Position numbers and translations under genes: made by a program. Positions 1-8,738 of a stretch of DNA of 64,000 bases are shown here, in pieces. The notes under the pieces are model-generated. The model did no database searches. It saw only the letters and a program-made list of their open reading frames with translations, and was not told the DNA's origin. This DNA is from Streptomyces sp. WMMB303 (GTDB lineage: Bacteria; Actinomycetota; Actinomycetes; Streptomycetales; Streptomycetaceae). Each line of letters begins with the position of its first letter. Position 1 is the first letter of the stretch. The stretch spans positions 3,274,501 to 3,338,500 of the forward strand of contig NZ_JARKIN010000001.1 of NCBI RefSeq assembly GCF_029351045.1, written 5' to 3'.

Positions 1-288
1 GTCCTGGACGAGCCGACGACGGGGCTGCACATGGCCGATGTCGACCAACTGCTGGCGCTGCTGGACCGGCTGGTCGAGGACGGAAACTCGGTCGTCGTCA
101 TCGAGCATCATCTGGCGGTGATGGCCCACGCGGACTGGATCATCGACCTCGGACCGGGTGGTGGACACGACGGCGGGAAGGTGCTGTTCACCGGTCCGCC
201 CGCCGAACTCGTCACCGGTGCGGACACGCTGACGGCACAGCATCTGCGCGGCTATGCGGGTGCGGCCGCCGGGCAGCCCGCCGGCTGA
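1..288 (+). CDS. UvrA-like excinuclease/ABC ATPase, C-terminal end (partial)
   Basis: The window opens inside this gene; only the last 95 codons are present. The first residues are [10 protein letters not shown], an ABC-ATPase Walker B plus D-loop in the form used by UvrA proteins (where the H-loop follows about 30 residues later, here VVVIEHH). It continues with [17 protein letters not shown], the typical UvrA end in which the ATPase closes before a short tail. UvrA and its resistance-type paralogues (DrrC-like) are tandem ABC ATPases that bind damaged or drug-intercalated DNA. With the N-terminal two-thirds missing I cannot separate canonical UvrA from a shorter UvrA-like paralogue; the Ala/Gly-rich tail after GYAGAAAG suggests the paralogue class. 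The stop is TGA at 286-288. Confidence 0.85.
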   Translation, partial: VLDEPTTGLHMADVDQLLALLDRLVEDGNSVVVIEHHLAVMAHADWIIDLGPGGGHDGGKVLFTGPPAELVTGADTLTAQHLRGYAGAAAGQPAG

Positions 289-368
289 GCCGGGGGCGTC
301 ACCGGGCGCCGCGTCCTGGCGGGGTGGCGGCCAAAACCGCACGGGGACCCGGCCGCACGGGGGCGAGG

Positions 369-1130
369 TCACCACGAGGGCCGGGCCGACACCCCGCCGT
401 CCAGCACGAGATCGTGCCCGTTGATCCAGCGGGCCCGCGGCGAGGCGAGGAAGACGCACGCATCCCCCACGTCCTCCGCGGTGCCCAGCCGCCCGTCCGG
501 CGCCGCCGCGCGCCAGCGCCGCACGCCCTCGGGCCACTGCTCCTCGATCCCGTCCCGCGCCACCAGCCCGGGCGAGACGGTGTTCACCCGCACCCCGAGC
601 GGCCCGTACTCCAGCGCCGCGGCCCGGGCGTGCGCGACGATCGCGGCCTTGGACGCGGCGTAGTGCGCATGCCCCGGCGCGGGCTGCGCCGCCTCGACGG
701 AGGCGACGTGCGTGATACTGCCGCCGCCGCGCTCCGCCAGCAGCGGAGCCGCCGCCTGGGTGCAGCAGAAGACGCTGGAGAGGTTGGTGTCGACAACCGC
801 GCGCCACTCCTGGACCGTCATCCCGGCCAGCTCCCGCACGGGTTGCACCCCCGCGTTGTTGACCAGCGCGCCGAGCCCCGCGGCGCGCCACCCGGCCGCC
901 TCGGCGACCACGGCGCGGCAGCCCTCCTCCGTGGCCAGTTCACCGTGCACGGCCAGCGCTTCCCCGCCGTCCCGCTCGATCGCGGCGACGGTCGCGCGAG
1001 CGCCCGCCGGATCACCGCGGTAGTGCACCGCCACCGGCGCGCCCGCCGCCGCGAACCGCAGGGCGATGCCGCGCCCGATGCCGCCGGAGGCGCCCGTCAC
1101 CAGCACCGTGCGCGACGCCGCCGCGCTCAT
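369..1130 (-). CDS. SDR family NAD(P)-dependent oxidoreductase
   Basis: A 253-residue classical short-chain dehydrogenase/reductase. Visible signatures are the N-terminal cofactor site TGASGGIGRG (about residues 12-21), NNAG near residue 90, the catalytic serine in HVASVEA and the YxxxK pair in HYAASKAA, followed by the PG turn in VNTVSPG. It ends with the usual DGG near the C-terminus (LVLDGGVSARPSW). The substrate cannot be told from sequence. The ATG at 1128-1130 overlaps the stop of the upstream cupin gene in an ATGA junction, so the two are translationally coupled and probably form a two-gene operon read leftward. A much longer frame upstream of this ATG is open only by base composition. 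Confidence 0.9.
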   Translation of the reverse strand: MSAAASRTVLVTGASGGIGRGIALRFAAAGAPVAVHYRGDPAGARATVAAIERDGGEALAVHGELATEEGCRAVVAEAAGWRAAGLGALVNNAGVQPVRELAGMTVQEWRAVVDTNLSSVFCCTQAAAPLLAERGGGSITHVASVEAAQPAPGHAHYAASKAAIVAHARAAALEYGPLGVRVNTVSPGLVARDGIEEQWPEGVRRWRAAAPDGRLGTAEDVGDACVFLASPRARWINGHDLVLDGGVSARPSW

Positions 1131-1708
1131 CGGGCCAGCTCCCGGATCAGCCCCGCGTGCTCGGGGTACGCGCGGGCGAGCGCCTCCGCGTCGCCGTGCT
1201 CGTAGTCCGCGTCGGTGTAGCCGGGGGCCATCGTGCAGCCGAACAGCGTCCACGTACCCGCCCGGCCTCGCGGCTCGCCGGGCCCCGGTTCGCTTGGATT
1301 CGGCCCGCCCGGTTCCGGCCCGCCCGTGCCGTGCCGGGCGACCCGGGCGCCCATCCAGGTACCGGCGGGCACCGTGAGCTGCACCTGGTGTCCCGCACCC
1401 AGCACATCGGGCCCGAGCACCGGCGTCCTCGACGTGCCCTCGGGCCCGAGCAGCAGCAGTTCCAGCGGGGAGCCCAGATAGTGGTGCCACACCTCGTCGG
1501 AGGGCAGCCGGTGCAGCGCGCAGTAGTCGTCCGGCACGTCGGTCAGCAGCATCACGATCGCGGAGCCCTCCGGCCGGCCGTCGCCGCGTTCGGGTCCCGC
1601 CCACAGCCGCCGGAACCGGCCGCCCTCGCGTGGCAGCGGCTCCAGTCCGTAGTGCGCTGCCAGTGCCTCCGCTGTCACGCGTGCCTCGTCTCCCGCCTCG
1701 CGTCGCAT
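1127..1708 (-). CDS. Cupin-superfamily protein (DUF985/Cupin_5)
   Basis: A 193-residue protein of the DUF985 cupin group. Recognisable family features are EALAAHYGLEPLPREGG at the start, the SAIVMLLT strand, the DEVWHHYLGSPLEL segment carrying the likely metal- or ligand-facing histidines, the turn GAGHQVQLTVPAGTW and the late FGCTMAPGYTDADYEHGD motif. Family members fold as a single cupin barrel; no reaction is firmly established for most of them. A Gly/Pro-rich insertion of about 25 residues (GGPEPGGPNPSEPGPGEP) lies between the last barrel strands, longer than is usual. It is the first gene of a leftward pair and its stop overlaps the start of the SDR gene. Confidence 0.85.
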   Translation of the reverse strand: MRREAGDEARVTAEALAAHYGLEPLPREGGRFRRLWAGPERGDGRPEGSAIVMLLTDVPDDYCALHRLPSDEVWHHYLGSPLELLLLGPEGTSRTPVLGPDVLGAGHQVQLTVPAGTWMGARVARHGTGGPEPGGPNPSEPGPGEPRGRAGTWTLFGCTMAPGYTDADYEHGDAEALARAYPEHAGLIRELAR

Positions 1709-2130
1709 TCCTCAGCCCTGCCCCGGCCGTGCGTGCGCCATGCGCCCTTCATGCGCCCCTCCCGGCTCCGCAGAACTCTGCTGTCACTCGGACGAGTGAG
1801 ATCGAGGCACTGAGGGGTTCGGTGTCCGCACTCCCGCCTCAGCAGCCCCAGGACATGCTTAGAGTGCACCTGTTCGGCCCCGGGCCCGGACTCCCGGACC
1901 CCGGGTTCCCGGACCCCGGCCGGACGGCCCGACCGCCGAACGGCCGAACGGTCCGACCGCCGGACGCACAGCACGCGCACATGCGACCGGCGCCAGGCGC
2001 CGCGCCACCACCCCTCGCCCCTCGCTCCCCTCGCTCCCGTCGCCTCCCTTCGCCCCCCATGCCCCACCGCCGCAGCACCCACCCGATCCGCACAGCCCTC
2101 CGTACCGCCCGCAAGTGGAAGGGGTCTTCG
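1709..2130. promoter_or_regulatory. Divergent intergenic region with TCACTCG-GA-CGAGTGA palindrome
   Basis: This gap separates the leftward cupin/SDR pair from the rightward STAS gene and holds no convincing gene. At 1784-1799 there is a perfect inverted repeat with 7-base arms (TCACTCG, GA spacer, CGAGTGA), about 75 bases upstream of the cupin start; it looks like a repressor or activator site for the leftward operon. From about 1880 to 1965 the DNA is a C/G low-complexity tract with repeated CCCGGACCCC and GACCGCCG blocks. The regulator is unknown. Confidence 0.4.
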
Positions 2131-2499
2131 ATGGTCGCCGTCCCGCGCTCCGACACCCCGGGCTCCGCCCGGTTCCGGACCGTACGCGCGAGGGGCGAAC
2201 TGGACATCGCGACACTGCCCGAGCTGGAGAGCGACCTGGTCCGGGCCCTCTCGGACACCGCGCCGCCCCGGGTCGTCCTGGACATGCGGGACGTGACGTT
2301 CCTGGACTGCTCGGTGCTCCGCGTCCTGCTGCGGGCCCGCTCGACCGCGCTCGCCCGGGAGGGCTGGCTGGTGCTGCTCTGCGGGCAGATGCCGGTCGGC
2401 AGACTGCTGCGGCGACTGGAGCTGGGCCGGTCCCTGCCCCGGTACCCCTCCGTCGACGCCCTCGACGCGGCCCTGCCTCCCGCCGAAGACCTGCACTGA
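2131..2499 (+). CDS. STAS-domain protein (anti-sigma-factor antagonist-like)
   Basis: A 122-residue protein that is essentially one STAS domain. It shows the family landmarks: RGELDIATLPELESDLVRAL, the strand PPRVVLDMRDVTFLDCSVLRVLL in which D-C-S occupies the position of the phosphorylatable Ser in SpoIIAA-type antagonists (DSSGL in classical members), and a final amphipathic helix. The phospho-acceptor motif is D-C-S-V-L, so Ser follows a Cys. STAS antagonists bind anti-sigma kinases and release sigma factors. The start ATG at 2131 has a GGAAGGGG tract upstream; a longer open frame to the left is low-complexity and unlikely to be translated. No partner kinase is adjacent; SigF/SigN-type sigma factors lie about 28 kb away. 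Confidence 0.8.
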   Translation: MVAVPRSDTPGSARFRTVRARGELDIATLPELESDLVRALSDTAPPRVVLDMRDVTFLDCSVLRVLLRARSTALAREGWLVLLCGQMPVGRLLRRLELGRSLPRYPSVDALDAALPPAEDLH

Positions 2500-2768
2500 G
2501 CCCTCCCGGCTCCCCGCTTCCGCCACGGCGGCGGGCCGGAAGAGCCACCGGGCGCGCCCGGCCGCGCGCACCTCCACGGCGCCACCGCACCCGCTCTCCC
2601 GTGCCCGGACGCCGTCGCGCGCCGACCGCTCCGGAAGCGGGACCACAACGACCACAACGTCCAATACTTTTCTTGCTGTACGAGGGCAGACACCGCCCCG
2701 CCGCCCGGGCAGCATGTGGGCCTTCCCCTCCCGTCCCCCCGGACTGCCTCGGAAAGGCGGTGTTCCGC

Positions 2769-3752
2769 GTGCGCTCGCGCGCCCTGCTCTCCCCTCTGGC
2801 CGCCGCGGCGGTCGTGCTGCTCGTCCCCCCGCTGATCACTTCCGGCAGCGGCGCCTCGGGCGGCACGAACATCCCCGGCCTGCGCTTCATGGTGCCCAAC
2901 ACCCCCGGCGGCGGCTACGACATCACCGCACGTACAGCGGCCAAGAACGCCGAGGACGCCGGCCTCAACCACAACATCGAGGTCTACAACCTGCCCGGCG
3001 CCGGCGGCACCGTCGGCCTCAGCCGGCTCGTCAACGAGCGCGGCAACGGCAAGCTGACGATGTCCATGGGCCTCGGCGTGGTCGGCGCCGTCCACACCAA
3101 CGACGCGCCCTCCACCCTCGCCGACGCGACGCCGGTCGCCCGGCTCACGGAGGAGCCCGACATCGTGGTCGTCGCCAAGAACTCCAAGTACAAGACGTTC
3201 CGGCAGCTCCTGTCCGACTGGAAGAAACACCCGGGCGCCATGCCGGTCGGCGGCGGGTCCTCGCCGGGCGGTCCCGACCACCTGGCGCCGATGCTGATGG
3301 CCCGCGCCGCGGGGATCAGGACCAAGGAGGTCAACTACGTGCCGTTCGACGGCGGCGGCGAACTGCTGGCCTCCGTACTGGGCGGCAAAGTCGCCTTCGG
3401 CGTCTCCGGTCTGGGCGAGTACCGCGACCAGATCGAGTCCGGCGAGCTGCGCCTGCTCGCCGTCACCGGCCCGAAGCGGGCCGCGGGCTTCGACGCGCCC
3501 ACCCTCAAGGAGTCCGGCATCGACGTGGAGTTCACCAACTGGCGCGGCATGATGGCCCCGCCCGGGCTCTCCGAGGCCCAGCGGGACAAACTCGTCCGCT
3601 TCCTGCGCGAGTTGCGGCGCTCCGAGCAGTGGCGCGACTCGCTGCGGACCAACGGCTGGGAAGATGCCTGGCTGCCCGGCGACAAGTACGGCCGCTTCCT
3701 CAAACGCGAGGACGAACGCGTGAACTCCGTCCTGAAGGAGCTGGGGCAGTGA
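2769..3752 (+). CDS. tctC: Tripartite tricarboxylate transporter substrate-binding protein (TctC/Bug)
   Basis: Extracytoplasmic binding protein of a TctABC transporter, about 327 residues, matching the family length. It begins with a short signal peptide (RSRALLSPLAAAAVVLLVPPL) and continues with the Bug-type motifs PNTPGGGYDITAR, LPGAGGTVGLSRL, a DIVVVAKNSKYKT strand, and FGVSGLGEYRDQIESGELRLLAV. Bug proteins clamp carboxylated ligands such as citrate or tricarballylate; the ligand here is unknown. Possible GTG starts are 2760 and 2769; the GGAAAGG at 2751-2757 is better spaced for 2769. The stop overlaps the tctB GTG (GTGA, 3749-3752). It is the first gene of the operon. Confidence 0.92.
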   Translation: MRSRALLSPLAAAAVVLLVPPLITSGSGASGGTNIPGLRFMVPNTPGGGYDITARTAAKNAEDAGLNHNIEVYNLPGAGGTVGLSRLVNERGNGKLTMSMGLGVVGAVHTNDAPSTLADATPVARLTEEPDIVVVAKNSKYKTFRQLLSDWKKHPGAMPVGGGSSPGGPDHLAPMLMARAAGIRTKEVNYVPFDGGGELLASVLGGKVAFGVSGLGEYRDQIESGELRLLAVTGPKRAAGFDAPTLKESGIDVEFTNWRGMMAPPGLSEAQRDKLVRFLRELRRSEQWRDSLRTNGWEDAWLPGDKYGRFLKREDERVNSVLKELGQ

Positions 3753-4507
3753 GCAACGCGAGCGACACCCGATCCCCCCGCCTCCCGCGCGGCCCGCGGG
3801 CGTCCCGGCCGGACGGGCGGGCACGAACCGGCGCCGCGCGGCGCCGCGGCTACTCCGAACTCGGCCTGTGCGCACTGCTGCTGGCCGTCGGCGTCCTCGT
3901 ACTGAGCGACGCGCTCACCATGGACACCGTCGCCTCGGCACGCGGCCCGGTCGGTCCCCGCACTGTCCCCCTCGTCGTCGGGACGGCGCTGCTGGTCGTC
4001 TCCGTCGTGCTCACCGTCGACGTCCTGCGCGGCGCCGCCGGAGACGGCACGGCCGGGGGCGGCACGACCGGGGGCGGTACGACGACGCCCCCGGAGCCCG
4101 GGGACGCGCAGACCCCGCGCCCGGAGCCGGGGAGCCAGACAGCCGCGGTACCGGAGCAGGGGAGTCCACGCACCGCGCAACCGGACGCGGCGGACGGGAA
4201 AGACGCGGCGGACGGGAAAGACGCAGCCGGGGCGGTCGACGCGGAGGCGGACGAGCCCGGCGACTGGCGTACCGTCGCGCTCCTCACGGGAGTCTTCCTC
4301 GCCTTCGCCGCACTGATCGAACCGCTCGGCTTCCCCCTCGCGGGCGCCCTGCTCTTCTGGGGCTCGGCCTTCACGCTGGGCAGCCGCCGCCATGCCCTCA
4401 CCCGTGACCCGCTGATCGCCGCCGGGCTCTCCCTGCTCACCTACACGGTCTTCCACCTCCTCCTCGGCGTCCATCTGCCGGGCGGACCACTGATGGGAGT
4501 GATGTGA
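3749..4507 (+). CDS. tctB: Tripartite tricarboxylate transporter small membrane subunit (TctB)
   Basis: Small integral-membrane subunit of the TctABC system, 252 residues, much longer than the roughly 150 of ordinary TctB. Two N-terminal membrane segments ([19 protein letters not shown] and [19 protein letters not shown]) and two C-terminal ones ([19 protein letters not shown], plus the last 45 residues) are as expected. Between them is an approximately 90-residue Gly/Thr/Pro/Asp loop ([17 protein letters not shown]...[17 protein letters not shown]) absent from the family core; it contains an 18-base tandem repeat at about 4189-4224. The GTG start overlaps the tctC stop and its own stop overlaps the tctA GTG, so the three genes are translationally coupled. 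Confidence 0.88.
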   Translation: MSNASDTRSPRLPRGPRASRPDGRARTGAARRRGYSELGLCALLLAVGVLVLSDALTMDTVASARGPVGPRTVPLVVGTALLVVSVVLTVDVLRGAAGDGTAGGGTTGGGTTTPPEPGDAQTPRPEPGSQTAAVPEQGSPRTAQPDAADGKDAADGKDAAGAVDAEADEPGDWRTVALLTGVFLAFAALIEPLGFPLAGALLFWGSAFTLGSRRHALTRDPLIAAGLSLLTYTVFHLLLGVHLPGGPLMGVM

Positions 4508-6150
4508 CCATGGATTCCGTCAACTCCCTGATCGACGGCTTCGGCACCGCGCTGACCCCGCTCAACCTGCTGTGGGCCGCCGTGGGCGTGCTGCTGGGTA
4601 CCGCCATCGGCGTCCTGCCGGGCATCGGTCCCGCGATGGCCGTCGCGCTGCTGCTGCCGGTCACCTACGGCCTCGACCCGACCGCCGCGTTCATCATGTT
4701 CGCCGGGATCTACTACGGCGGAATGTTCGGCGGCTCGACGACCTCCATCCTGCTCAACACCCCCGGGGAGAGCGCGGCGGTGATCGCCGCCATCGAAGGC
4801 AACCCGATGGCCAAGGCCGGACGCGGCTCCCAGGCCCTCGCCGCCGCGGCCGTCGGGCACTTCGCGGGCGGCATGATCGGCACCGTCCTGCTCGTCCTCC
4901 TCGCCCCGACCGTGGCGAGCCTTGCGGTGGACATCGGCGCCCCCGACTACTTCGCCATCATGGTGATGGCCTTCATCGCCGTCACCTCCGTCCTCGGCTC
5001 CTCCCGCGTCCGCGGCTTCGCCTCCCTGCTGATCGGCCTGACCCTGGGACTGGTCGGCCTGGACCAGATGACCGGCCAGCAGCGGCTGACCTTCGGCAGC
5101 CTGCAACTCTCGGACGGCATCGACGTCGTGATCGTCGCGGTCGGCCTCTTCGCCATCGGCGAGGCCCTGTGGGTCGCCGCGCACCTGCGGCGCGACCCCG
5201 GCACCTCCATCCCGGTGGGCCGCCCGTGGCTGGGCCGTGACGAACTGCGGCGCACCTGGAAGCCGTGGCTGCGCGGGCCGCTCATCGGCTTCCCCTTCGG
5301 GGCGATCCCGGCAGGCGGCGCGGAGATCCCCACATTCCTCTCCTACATCACCGAGAAGCGGCTCTCGAAGCATCGCAAGGAGTTCGGCAAGGGCGCCGTC
5401 GAGGGCGTCGCCGGACCCGAGTCGGCCGCCTCCGCCTCGGCGGCGGGCACACTCGTCTCGATGCTGACCCTCGGGCTGCCGACGACCGCCGTCGCGGCCG
5501 TGATGCTCGCCGCCTTCCAGCAGTACGGCATCCAGCCCGGCCCGCTGCTCTTCGAACGGGAACCCGAACTGGTGTGGGGGCTGATCGCCTCGCTCTTCAT
5601 CGGGATGGCGATGCTGCTCGTCCTCAACCTGCCGCTGGCTCCCGTCTGGTCCAAGCTGCTGCGCGTCCCGCGCCCCTACCTGTACGCGGGGATCCTCTTC
5701 TTCGCGGCGGTCGGTGCCTACGCGGTCGGCGGCCAGGCTGTCGACGTCGTGATCCTCCTCGTCATCGGGCTCCTCGGAGTGCTGATGCGGCGCTACGGGC
5801 TGCCGGTGCTCCCCGCGATCATCGGCGTCATCCTGGGCCCCAACGCCGAGCAACAGTTGCGCAGAGCGCTCCAGATCAGCGACGGGGACGTCATCGGACT
5901 GGTCAACACCCCGTTCTCCGTCACCGTCTACGCGGTGATCGCGACCGTCCTGCTGTGGCCTCTGCTGAAGCGCCTGCTGCCCGCACGCGGCGGTCCCGCA
6001 CCGTCCGCGGTCACGGGCGGGAAGCGCGCCGCGCGTGCGACCGGGACCGGCGAGAAGAACAAGACGGCCGAGAAAGGCGAGAAAGGCGAGGAACGCGAGG
6101 AGGTCGAGGAAGGCGAGGAAGGCGAGAAGGCGAGAAGGACCGGGCCGTGA
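4504..6150 (+). CDS. tctA: Tripartite tricarboxylate transporter large membrane subunit (TctA)
   Basis: Large permease subunit of a TctABC secondary transporter, 548 residues with about 12 predicted membrane segments. The diagnostic TctA signature is present near residues 35-90: [37 protein letters not shown] and [13 protein letters not shown]; the second conserved block is [16 protein letters not shown]. The first start is GTG 4504, overlapping the tctB stop; an ATG at 4510 is an equally good choice from spacing to GGGAG at 4495-4499. The last 45 residues are a highly charged Glu/Lys/Arg tail ([20 protein letters not shown]) not seen in the family core. The operon has no adjacent two-component regulator, unlike many tct loci. 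Confidence 0.93.
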   Translation: MTMDSVNSLIDGFGTALTPLNLLWAAVGVLLGTAIGVLPGIGPAMAVALLLPVTYGLDPTAAFIMFAGIYYGGMFGGSTTSILLNTPGESAAVIAAIEGNPMAKAGRGSQALAAAAVGHFAGGMIGTVLLVLLAPTVASLAVDIGAPDYFAIMVMAFIAVTSVLGSSRVRGFASLLIGLTLGLVGLDQMTGQQRLTFGSLQLSDGIDVVIVAVGLFAIGEALWVAAHLRRDPGTSIPVGRPWLGRDELRRTWKPWLRGPLIGFPFGAIPAGGAEIPTFLSYITEKRLSKHRKEFGKGAVEGVAGPESAASASAAGTLVSMLTLGLPTTAVAAVMLAAFQQYGIQPGPLLFEREPELVWGLIASLFIGMAMLLVLNLPLAPVWSKLLRVPRPYLYAGILFFAAVGAYAVGGQAVDVVILLVIGLLGVLMRRYGLPVLPAIIGVILGPNAEQQLRRALQISDGDVIGLVNTPFSVTVYAVIATVLLWPLLKRLLPARGGPAPSAVTGGKRAARATGTGEKNKTAEKGEKGEEREEVEEGEEGEKARRTGP

Positions 6151-6380
6151 GCGGAGACTGACCCCTCCGGCGGAGCAGCCTGCCGAGCCCCGCGTCCCGT
6201 CCCGGTCCCCCGTCCGGGACGGGACGCGGCTTGCGTACCGGCAGAGCGGACGCGGCTTCCGTACCCGCACAGCACTCGCCCCGGAGCGTCCCCGCCGCGC
6301 ACAGCCTGCTTCCGGCCGCCGGAGCTGCCCGGCGTACCCGCTCGGGGCGATGTCAGTGGGCTGAGCTAGTTTCGCCGGTC

Positions 6381-7073
6381 ATGGACTCGCATTCGCTGCT
6401 CCGCCATCTGCGCGACGAACTCGGCACGTTCCGCGGATACCTCGACCGGGATGTCGGCGCACCGGTCGAGCACTGCGGCGCGTGGACGCTGCACGATCTG
6501 GCCGAACATCCGGGCGGCTCGAATCTGTTCGCGGCGGCAGCCGTCACCGCACAGCGAGGTGACCACCCGGCCACTCCGGCCCCCCGCGATCCGTCGGAGC
6601 TGCCGCGATGGTTCGAGGAGACGTCCCGGACGCTGCCCACCGCCCTGGACACGGACCCGGCCGCCCCCGCCTGGACGTTCCATCCGCCGGGCACCGTCGG
6701 GTTCTGGCAGCGACGCCGCGCGCTCGAAACACTCGTACACCGGTGGGACGCGGAGAACGCGCTGGGCGCAGCCCGGCCGCTCGACCCCGAACTCGCCGGC
6801 GAAGGGGTGGCGGAGGTCTTCGACACCCTGGCGCCCAGACAGGTGGCACGGGGCCGGGCGCATCCGCCGCGGAGCGCCCTGCGCCTGACGGCCACGGACC
6901 TCGGAACGCCCTGGACGTACGGTCCCGGGGCTCCCGTCGCCACACTCGCGGGGCCCGCGGATCATCTCCTGCTCCTGCTGTGGGGCCGGATGTCCCACAG
7001 CAGCGCGGCAGTGACCTGGCACGGCGACCGCGAGACCGGCCTGGAGTTGCTCTCCGGCACCCTGACGCCCTGA
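6381..7073 (+). CDS. Maleylpyruvate isomerase family mycothiol-dependent enzyme
   Basis: A 230-residue DinB-fold protein of the TIGR03083/MDMPI group. The N-terminal helix bundle has LLRHLRDELGTFRGYLDRD, CGAWTLHDLAEHPGGSN (the usual WTVRDLVAHL-like metal-binding position) and the central motif RALETLVHRWDAENA, where H and D are metal ligands in the family. The C-terminal MDMPI_C-like part has DLGTPWTYGPGAP and the LLLLWGRM motif. Characterised members use mycothiol to isomerise maleylpyruvate; most paralogues have unknown substrates. A histidine usual in the first motif is displaced (DLAEHPGG), so catalysis is uncertain. The ATG at 6381 is preferred because sequence upstream lacks family similarity. 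It is monocistronic, convergent with the dedA-like gene. Confidence 0.82.
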   Translation: MDSHSLLRHLRDELGTFRGYLDRDVGAPVEHCGAWTLHDLAEHPGGSNLFAAAAVTAQRGDHPATPAPRDPSELPRWFEETSRTLPTALDTDPAAPAWTFHPPGTVGFWQRRRALETLVHRWDAENALGAARPLDPELAGEGVAEVFDTLAPRQVARGRAHPPRSALRLTATDLGTPWTYGPGAPVATLAGPADHLLLLLWGRMSHSSAAVTWHGDRETGLELLSGTLTP

Positions 7074-7164
7074 CGCCGACCTGCCGCGCCGGGCCGCGGG
7101 CTGCTCGGGGGCTCCGGGACCTCGGGAGGTCTTCGGACCGTCGGCGATCCGCCGGGCGCGTGTC

Positions 7165-8367
7165 TCAGCGGCGGGCGTGCCGACCGCGCCCGGTGCGGTT
7201 CTGGGGAGCGGACGGGTCCTCGGGTGGGGCGGGCGGGCCCTGCGGTGCTGCGCCGTCGTCGTACGGGTCGGGCGCACCGTGCGGGTTCTGCGCCCCCGCA
7301 CCCGTGCCGTAGGGGTCCTGCGGGACCTGGGAGGCGCCAGGCGCCGCCCCACCGTACGGAGTGCCCTGCGGCGCACCGCCGGAGGCGCCGTACGGGACCT
7401 CGGGCGGAAGCGGACTGCCGCTGCCGTACGCACCGGGAGCACCAGGAGCACCAGGAGCACCAGGCGGCATCGTCCCGCCGGGTCCGTGGCCCGGCGCTGC
7501 CTGGCCGCCCTGGCCCTGGTACGCGCCGTGCCCCTGGTACGCGCCCTGTCCCTGCCCCTGTCCCTGGTACGGGTCCTGCCCCGGATAGGCACCCTGGCCC
7601 TGCTGCGGCCCCTGACCTGGACGGCCCTGCCCCGGTCCGCCGGGGGCGCCCGGGTGGTGTCCGGGAGCGCCGGGGGCGCCCGGGGCCGGAGGGTGGTCCT
7701 GCGCCTGGGCGGGTGAGCCCGGTGCCTCGTCCCCGGCGTCGGCGGCACCGCCCTTGCGGCGGCTGCGCAGGTACTCGATCACGATCGGGAGGACCGACAG
7801 CAGCACGATGCCGACGAGGAAGGACTCGATGTGCTCGTGCACCAGGTCGATCTGCCCCAGTGCCGCGCCCAGCAGGGTGACACCGGCGCCCCACAGGGTG
7901 CCGCCGATGATGTTGAAGAGAACGAAGGACCGGTACCGCATCCTGCTGACACCGGCGATGATCGGGGTGAACGTCCGCACGATCGGTACGAACCGGGCCA
8001 GCACCAGCGACTTCGGGCCGTGCTTCTCGAAGAACTCGTGCGCCTTCTCGACGTTCTCCTGCTTGAAGAACCGCGAGTCGGGCCGCTTGAAGAGCGTCGG
8101 CCCCACCTTCTTGCCGAACAGATATCCGGCCTGGTCGCCCAGCACCGCGGCGAGCACGATCAGCAGGCACATCAGCCACAGCGGCATGTGGAGCTGGTCG
8201 GTGACGATCAGGAGCCCCGTGGTGAACAGGAGCGAGTCGCCGGGCAGGAAGAAGCCGATGAGCAGGCCCGACTCCGCGAAGACGATCGCCAGGATCCCGA
8301 CCGGGCCGAAGGTCTGGATCAGGAAGTCCGGATCCAGCCAGCTGGGTCCTAGTGCGAGGTTGGTCAC
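7165..8367 (-). CDS. DedA family (VTT-domain) membrane protein with long Gly/Pro/Gln tail
   Basis: A 400-residue protein. Residues 1-215 form a DedA/VTT domain: FGPVGILAIVFAESGLLIGFFLPGDSLLF, the conserved AVLGDQAGYLFGKKVG, the F-x-R-x-x-P-x-x-R core in LARFVPIVRTFTPIIAGVSRM, and NIIGGTLWG. DedA proteins act in membrane lipid flipping and proton-motive-force homeostasis. The remaining 180 residues are cytoplasmic or surface low-complexity sequence, collagen-like (GAPGAPGAPGA, GQGAYQGHGAYQGQG), ending with TGRGRHARR. The start is the GTG at 8365-8367 preceded by AGGAGCC; a longer upstream open frame lacks similarity to the family. The tail length is unusual for DedA but similar tails occur on other membrane proteins in this window. 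Confidence 0.9.
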   Translation of the reverse strand: MTNLALGPSWLDPDFLIQTFGPVGILAIVFAESGLLIGFFLPGDSLLFTTGLLIVTDQLHMPLWLMCLLIVLAAVLGDQAGYLFGKKVGPTLFKRPDSRFFKQENVEKAHEFFEKHGPKSLVLARFVPIVRTFTPIIAGVSRMRYRSFVLFNIIGGTLWGAGVTLLGAALGQIDLVHEHIESFLVGIVLLSVLPIVIEYLRSRRKGGAADAGDEAPGSPAQAQDHPPAPGAPGAPGHHPGAPGGPGQGRPGQGPQQGQGAYPGQDPYQGQGQGQGAYQGHGAYQGQGGQAAPGHGPGGTMPPGAPGAPGAPGAYGSGSPLPPEVPYGASGGAPQGTPYGGAAPGASQVPQDPYGTGAGAQNPHGAPDPYDDGAAPQGPPAPPEDPSAPQNRTGRGRHARR

Positions 8368-8738
8368 GGAAGGCTCCTGATCAGGGGCGCGGGGCGGGGT
8401 GTCTCCCGGCCGGTGGGCCGGTGGGCGGCGCGGCGAAACGGCACACGGGCGGTATCGGACGCTACACGCTACCAACGCGGGCCCCCGCCCCCAGCGTTCC
8501 CGGCCGTGGGCCCCGGGGGCCCGGGGGCCCGCGCGGGAGCCGGAAGCCCGGACGGGAGCCGGGACGGACCGCGAACCCGGCGGACGACGCGACGGTACAC
8601 GCACAGGCGTTCCCTCCGGGCCCGGCGGCCACTAGCTTCCCTCTCACCGAGTCCCCGCGTCCGGATCCCGGACGCGGGGGCATGGAGCACCAGAGAGCAC
8701 CACACGCCGAACAGCCGTTCCCCGAAAGGACCACGACT
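8368..8738. other. Divergent intergenic region between dedA-like and aminopeptidase genes
   Basis: No gene is supported here. The region carries the two divergent promoters and a G/C-rich block at about 8510-8540 made of repeated GGGCCC/CCCGGG units that can form short hairpins. The ribosome-binding site GAAAGGA at 8725-8731 belongs to the peptidase gene. Confidence 0.4.

Noticed and set aside
1839..3875. Long leftward open frames antisense to the STAS gene and tctC
   Set aside because: No domain and inconsistent with clear STAS and Bug-type proteins on the plus strand.
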